Source: Muribaculaceae bacterium | GTDB lineage: Bacteria; Bacteroidota; Bacteroidia; Bacteroidales; Muribaculaceae | Assembly: GCA_017964485.1 (NCBI GenBank) | Contig: JAGCRW010000067.1 | Span: 22,614-86,613, forward strand | DNA: 64,000 nucleotides | Direction of reading: 5' to 3' | Shown here: one piece after another, positions 61,901 to 64,000 of the stretch | Layout of the letters: each line of letters begins with the position of its first letter | How positions within the stretch are numbered: the first letter of the stretch is position 1 | The notes under the pieces: model-generated | Seen by the model: the letters and a program-made list of their open reading frames with translations, nothing else | Databases searched by the model: none | What the model was told of the DNA's origin: nothing | Translations under genes and position numbers: made by a program

Positions 61901-62122
61901 GCCGTCAACGAGCATTTCGCAGGCGCCGCACTTGCCGATGCCGCACTCCAAGCTGCGATTGCGGCCGCTGGTGCTGTGGCTGTGCACAATTAGTCCTGCT
62001 TGATGAAGGGCTGCAGCAATGGTCTTGCCTTTTTGACCGCGAACGGTTCTCCCTTCAAACTGGAATTCCACATATTCTTCTTTGGGAAAATCAATAATAG
62101 GGTGGTTCTCAATTTTATACAT
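58901..62122 (-). CDS. Fused multi-cofactor FAD oxidoreductase (HcnABC / dye-linked dehydrogenase-like)
   Basis: 1073 residues. The order is: an N-terminal [2Fe-2S] domain (residues 20-95; ECGIGKCGACEM plus a fourth Cys in RRICIT); a pyridine-nucleotide-disulfide-type FAD domain (112-430; VAIIGGGPAGLACREQLTAL); two [4Fe-4S] motifs (CLYGFACNPCTFSCPQGAIS and KCIGCMQCVNHCPGLAIF, about 465-520); a BFD-like [2Fe-2S] domain (CHCEDVDVKT, CRGKRCVSRAK); and a C-terminal D-amino-acid-oxidase-like FAD domain (LVAGGGMAGSAAFRYFAEAG). The set of parts equals the separate subunits of hydrogen cyanide synthase, opine or proline dehydrogenases. It likely oxidises an amino or imino acid and passes electrons onward; the substrate is unknown. 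Transcribed alone. Confidence 0.85.
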   Translation of the reverse strand: MYKIENHPIIDFPKEEYVEFQFEGRTVRGQKGKTIAAALHQAGLIVHSHSTSGRNRSLECGIGKCGACEMLVDGQVRRICITSVDGVKEVREIPKDYMPEGKARAASDTKIYKTTVAIIGGGPAGLACREQLTALGIPNIVVDNNATEGGQFNMQTHQFFFFEKEQKFGGMRGFDIAKTLAGDNHDGILLNNTVWDLLEGRRIALKNIVTQEVSYIDADHLVVATGAVPFMPVFENDDVPGVYTAAVFQKMMNQEHTLLGKKVLTVGAGNIGYLTSYQAMQAGATIKAIIEGMDHEGGFPVQANRVRRLGIPIMTSHVLIRAIPNEDYTGVTGAVIAECRNFQPIPGTEQVIDDIDIINICTGLIPDNQLLVKGRSVFGRNVYGAGDAVRIGEGTSAVLRGKQVAYEVAQELGLRFPYEDYLEVSRQYIDSQQRPVRLLDEPRIPDEERMAAKPYVKINCLYGFACNPCTFSCPQGAISKPTTSSVPMVDYNKCIGCMQCVNHCPGLAIFGYDKRKNVMFLPVEYEVEEGKNVFLVDDNGAKVGEGVIEKVLKKDNKTNVARVKATQVDDLNQVNGFILKERYPEPLNLRPLTDPEEGKSFVCHCEDVDVKTLLAVIGDRKYISVDELKHTTRMGMGPCRGKRCVSRAKQILRAHGIEVTGDSTPRAPLANQVTLGDVYNGEAKETFVFEHGSVIEKAETEILVAGGGMAGSAAFRYFAEAGKRTVLVNYDRGSTWRCIGGGRPAFSNPDISDIAMHNLEIFRDDQEHCNIDLKMTRYVNLVHDDATYRSLDASRAWSEAYMIDRKDFTKEISPYWNPNDNIYSHALISKNCWQATPGRTIDYVRTVGKQHGGEVLEDCEVLHVERVGDKFRVLVRRHDKHYVEYTCDHFVNAMGWGSEKFTDMLGIDTQLFPVKHQAFITRRLPNMGVNGDSLDMIIDRRHYKGFNAVYGQQFLHTGQIIGCASPDCDPYEARQNLKYNSQAFLKIVSEMFAQWIPNLAQVGFHAVWAGYYIEPRYIIDPEAGLLTGLRGHGFMLGQYLAKLYVDKYLGKPVPEYMKDLALGGKGLSENAFQ

Positions 62123-62236
62123 AATGAAAGGTTTTATGGTTATTGTTTTTTAATTCAGCGAATTAGTCTCCAATGGAAGTAAACAATTATTCTCAAAAAA
62201 TAGGCTTATGATAGCAGTATGCTGCCATGAAATGCA

Positions 62237-62244
62237 CAAAGATA
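62237..62244 (-). promoter_or_regulatory. -7 box of the oxidoreductase gene
   Basis: TATCTTTG on the minus strand, 114 bp upstream of the ATG; -33 is unclear. Confidence 0.45.
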
Positions 62245-62355
62245 GAATTTTTTTGTAAATTTTTTGTAAAACAGGCAAAATTATTGAGAAAATTTAACCC
62301 AAAATGAGGGTAAGCGAATTCGCAAATGTCGTTAAGGGTTGCCGCGCAAGCGCAA

Positions 62356-62440
62356 TAGATGCTGGGTGGGCGCGCTTCGCGCTTAAAATTAATTGAAAAT
62401 TTAGCTAAAAATTGTCGCGTGGGACAGTTTTTGAAAAAAT
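62356..62440. repeat. Long dispersed repeat, copy 1 (before the AlbA_2 gene)
   Basis: Begins TAGATGCTGGGTGGGCGCG, runs through GCGCTTAAAATTAATTGAAA and ends with GTGGGACAGTTTTTGAAAA. Related copies are at 63387-63452 and 63498-63564. The rest of 62123-62676 has no gene. Confidence 0.8.
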
Positions 62441-62584
62441 CTCTCGCAAATCACGCAAAATTCGCTACAGGAAAAAGTTGCCACTCCTGACGGAGTGGAA
62501 ATTAGAGCTTCGCTAAAATTTTAATTGCGCCCAATGGCGCTAAAATTCTGATTTAAAATAAATTTTAGTGCGAAGCACCATAAT

Positions 62585-62629
62585 AATTTTAGAGCCGTAG
62601 GCTCTCCAATTTCCGCGCTTGCGCGGCAA
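62585..62629. repeat. 45-bp REP-like element, left copy
   Basis: Contains two short hairpins, GAGCCGTAGGCTC and CCGCGCTTGCGCGG. It is an inverted copy (44 of 45 bases) of 63709-63753. A partial third copy lies at 62338-62354. Confidence 0.88.
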
Positions 62630-62676
62630 ACCCTTGCATGGGACAGTTTTTGAAAAAAATCCCTTGCGAGCGTGAG

Positions 62677-63324
62677 CTATTCTGAAAGGGTTATAAGGCT
62701 TTGGCCGTTGTGGTATTGAATCTCCACGATTCCCATCTCGCACAGCTTTACCACGGTGCGCTGGGCTTTGATGAAGGAGATATGCGCCAGGCGTTCGTAG
62801 CCGCTCAATGTTATGCCGCCGTGGGAGTTGAGGTAGTCGATGAGAGTCTCTTCTTTCTCGGTGAGATTGATTACCACATCGTCGGGTATCGGCTCACTCT
62901 TGCGTTGCATCACTTTCACATGTGTGCCGCTGGCGAGCACGTTCTCGTCGGCGACGCGGAAGTAGGTGCGCCACAGGCCGTTGTCGTCGGGGGCTTTCAC
63001 GGGTTTGTCATCAGCCTCGTTGATATCAACCTTGAGCACATTCTTTCCTGACACACGAAATAACTTGAAATGCACTTGCTGCTCGGGCTGGCAGTACATC
63101 TGAGCGGCTTGCTCAATCATATAGATTTCCTCGTCGCTGCTCACTCCCACAATGTTGCCGTTGTCCTTCACGCCAATGAGCAGGTGACCGCCGCTATTGT
63201 TGGCAAAAGCGCTGATTGAGCGGGCAATCTTGCGGGCATCGGTGATTTGATACTTGAAATCCTGATGCTCATGCTCCCCCTGCTCAATGAGGCTCTCGAT
63301 ATAGCCTTTTCTCTTAATTTCCAT
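62677..63324 (-). CDS. AlbA_2 (Schlafen-type) domain protein with winged-helix C-terminus
   Basis: 215 residues from the ATG at 63324 (MEIKRKGYIESLIEQGEHEH); a longer frame extends into repeats and is rejected. Residues 15-120 form an AlbA_2/Schlafen domain: HQDFKYQITDARKIARSISA, AFANNSGGHLLIGVKDNGN and GLWRTYFRVADENVLAS. The C-terminus (150-215) looks like a winged helix (LIDYLNSHGGITLSGYERLA). Such proteins include transcription regulators and, in some contexts, phage-defence or tRNA-cleaving proteins. Repeats flank it on both sides, so it may be mobile. No partner gene is nearby. Confidence 0.85.
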   Translation of the reverse strand: MEIKRKGYIESLIEQGEHEHQDFKYQITDARKIARSISAFANNSGGHLLIGVKDNGNIVGVSSDEEIYMIEQAAQMYCQPEQQVHFKLFRVSGKNVLKVDINEADDKPVKAPDDNGLWRTYFRVADENVLASGTHVKVMQRKSEPIPDDVVINLTEKEETLIDYLNSHGGITLSGYERLAHISFIKAQRTVVKLCEMGIVEIQYHNGQSLITLSE

Positions 63325-63386
63325 TACAAGTGCAAAGATAATGATTTTCCAACACAAATTACCATGAATTGAGGATAAATTTTCAT

Positions 63387-63452
63387 TAGATGCCGGGTGG
63401 GCGCTGCGCTTAAAATGGAATGAAAATTTAGATAAAAATTCTCGCGTGGGAT
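63387..63452. repeat. Long dispersed repeat, copy 2
   Basis: TAGATGCCGGGTGGGCGC through CTCGCGTGGGATA; about 85% like copy 1 by eye. Confidence 0.8.
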
Positions 63453-63453
63453 A

Positions 63454-63483
63454 AGGCACACTAATTAAACGAATTGAAACTAA
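63454..63483 (+). repeat. 30-bp dispersed repeat, copy 2
   Basis: Matches 19253-19282 at 27 of 30 bases, same orientation. It is sandwiched between two copies of the long dispersed repeat. Confidence 0.65.
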
Positions 63484-63497
63484 GAGCTGCGCCTCGT

Positions 63498-63564
63498 TAG
63501 ATGCCGGGAGGGCGCTGCGCTTAAAATTGAATGAAAATTGAACAAAAAATTATCGCGTGGGACA
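63498..63564. repeat. Long dispersed repeat, copy 3
   Basis: TAGATGCCGGGAGGGCGC through TATCGCGTGGGACA; same orientation as copies 1 and 2. Confidence 0.8.
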
Positions 63565-63708
63565 AAAATGAAAAAAAATGGTTTTTATGGGGCGGTTGGG
63601 TGTTAAGGGACCAGCGGGTTTTTGTGGTCATTTGACGATTTTGGGACAGTTGGGACAGTTTTGTGTCAACTTTTTTCAGGCAAAGACTCTCGCAGAGGAC
63701 GCAAAGTG

Positions 63709-63753
63709 TTGCCGCGCAAGCGCGGAAATTGGAGAGCCTGCGGCTCTAAAATT
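63709..63753. repeat. 45-bp REP-like element, right copy (inverted)
   Basis: Reverse complement of 62585-62629 with one mismatch. From 63565 to the end at 64000 there is no credible gene. The stretch holds this element, several GGGACAGTTTTTG motifs (near 63646 and 63978) and pyrimidine-rich sequence. Confidence 0.88.
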
Positions 63754-64000
63754 TTTCTTGTTTAGTCGTCTGCGGCGAGAAATCTTACAACTAATTCCAA
63801 ATTTTCAAAAAACTATTTGCTTGCCTTCTTTTTTGACAGACTGACATAAGAACATAATTTTTTGCCTGTTTGCCTGTTTGTCTCTTTTTAGACAGGAATG
63901 ACAAGATTTTGCAGGATGTACAGGATTTTTCTTGTTACTCTTGTGCACTCTGGTTTCTCTTGTCTTTCTTTTGTGTGGGACAGTTTTTGAAAAAATTCAA

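Noticed and set aside
62540-62743. 67-codon minus-strand frame next to the AlbA_2 gene
   Set aside because: It translates the 45-bp repeat and overlaps the end of the AlbA_2 gene.
63578-63844. 88-codon plus-strand frame near the right end
   Set aside because: Its middle is a translation of the REP-like element at 63709-63753; no independent support.

Overview
The window looks like chromosomal DNA of a gut-type member of the Bacteroidales (Bacteroidota). Muribaculaceae or Prevotellaceae fit best, but the family is inferred, not proven. Evidence: recurrent Bacteroidota-type promoters (TTTG, about 20 bp, TAnnTTTG), lipoproteins with loose lipoboxes, an ECF sigma factor paired with a membrane-spanning beta-barrel regulator, and typical families (DUF4919, FKBP lipoproteins, FecR-domain proteins). 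Base composition is mid-GC in genes, AT-rich between genes, and distinctly AT-rich at 27.6-28.8 kb.

Layout. 0-7.7 kb: a surface-glycan-type locus with a beta-helix protein cut by the left edge, three glycosyltransferases (one broken), a radical SAM/SPASM enzyme and an exported CotH-kinase-like protein with a dockerin repeat. 8.0-13.7 kb: ychF, then a porin - C4-dicarboxylate carrier - C69 dipeptidase operon whose dipeptidase has an in-frame amber codon; tRNA-Asn follows. 14.1-20.8 kb: S41 protease, mfd and an aminopeptidase P-like gene. 20.9-27.5 kb is the most unusual part: a radical SAM activase gene, three tandem paralogues sharing an N-terminal Cys/His module (one ends in a TonB C-terminal domain), then two exported FecR-like paralogues with CPxC motifs and duplicated promoter DNA, one fused to a sulfatase-modifying-factor-like domain but interrupted by an amber codon. 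27.6-28.7 kb: AT-rich islet with a phased repeat array, a GH25 lysozyme and a tiny basic protein. 28.9-32.5 kb: pheT, a cupin, yebC. 32.7 kb: a probable small structured RNA. 33.0-36.6 kb: four consecutive FKBP prolyl isomerases, one without a normal start codon. 36.8-44.5 kb: rel, a 7TM-HD phosphohydrolase, three small envelope genes, a XerC/D recombinase and hpf. 44.7-51.6 kb: phosphoesterase, three lipoproteins including an orphan PstS-like one, and the ECF sigma/dual-membrane anti-sigma pair. 51.7-62.1 kb: a giant amidase-propeller protein with a companion propeller, class III fructose bisphosphatase, and a 1073-residue multi-cofactor oxidoreductase. 62.1-64.0 kb: an AlbA_2 (Schlafen-type) gene embedded in palindromic repeats.

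Cross-cutting signals. Degenerate heptanucleotide (once octanucleotide) tandem arrays recur through the window, mostly abutting stop codons, and two lie in the inter-domain linkers of adjacent glycosyltransferases; one of these brings in a stop codon. Three genes are split by single in-frame stops. TAG also ends several intact genes, so general stop reassignment is unlikely. All functions are inferred by reading the sequence; no database search was run.
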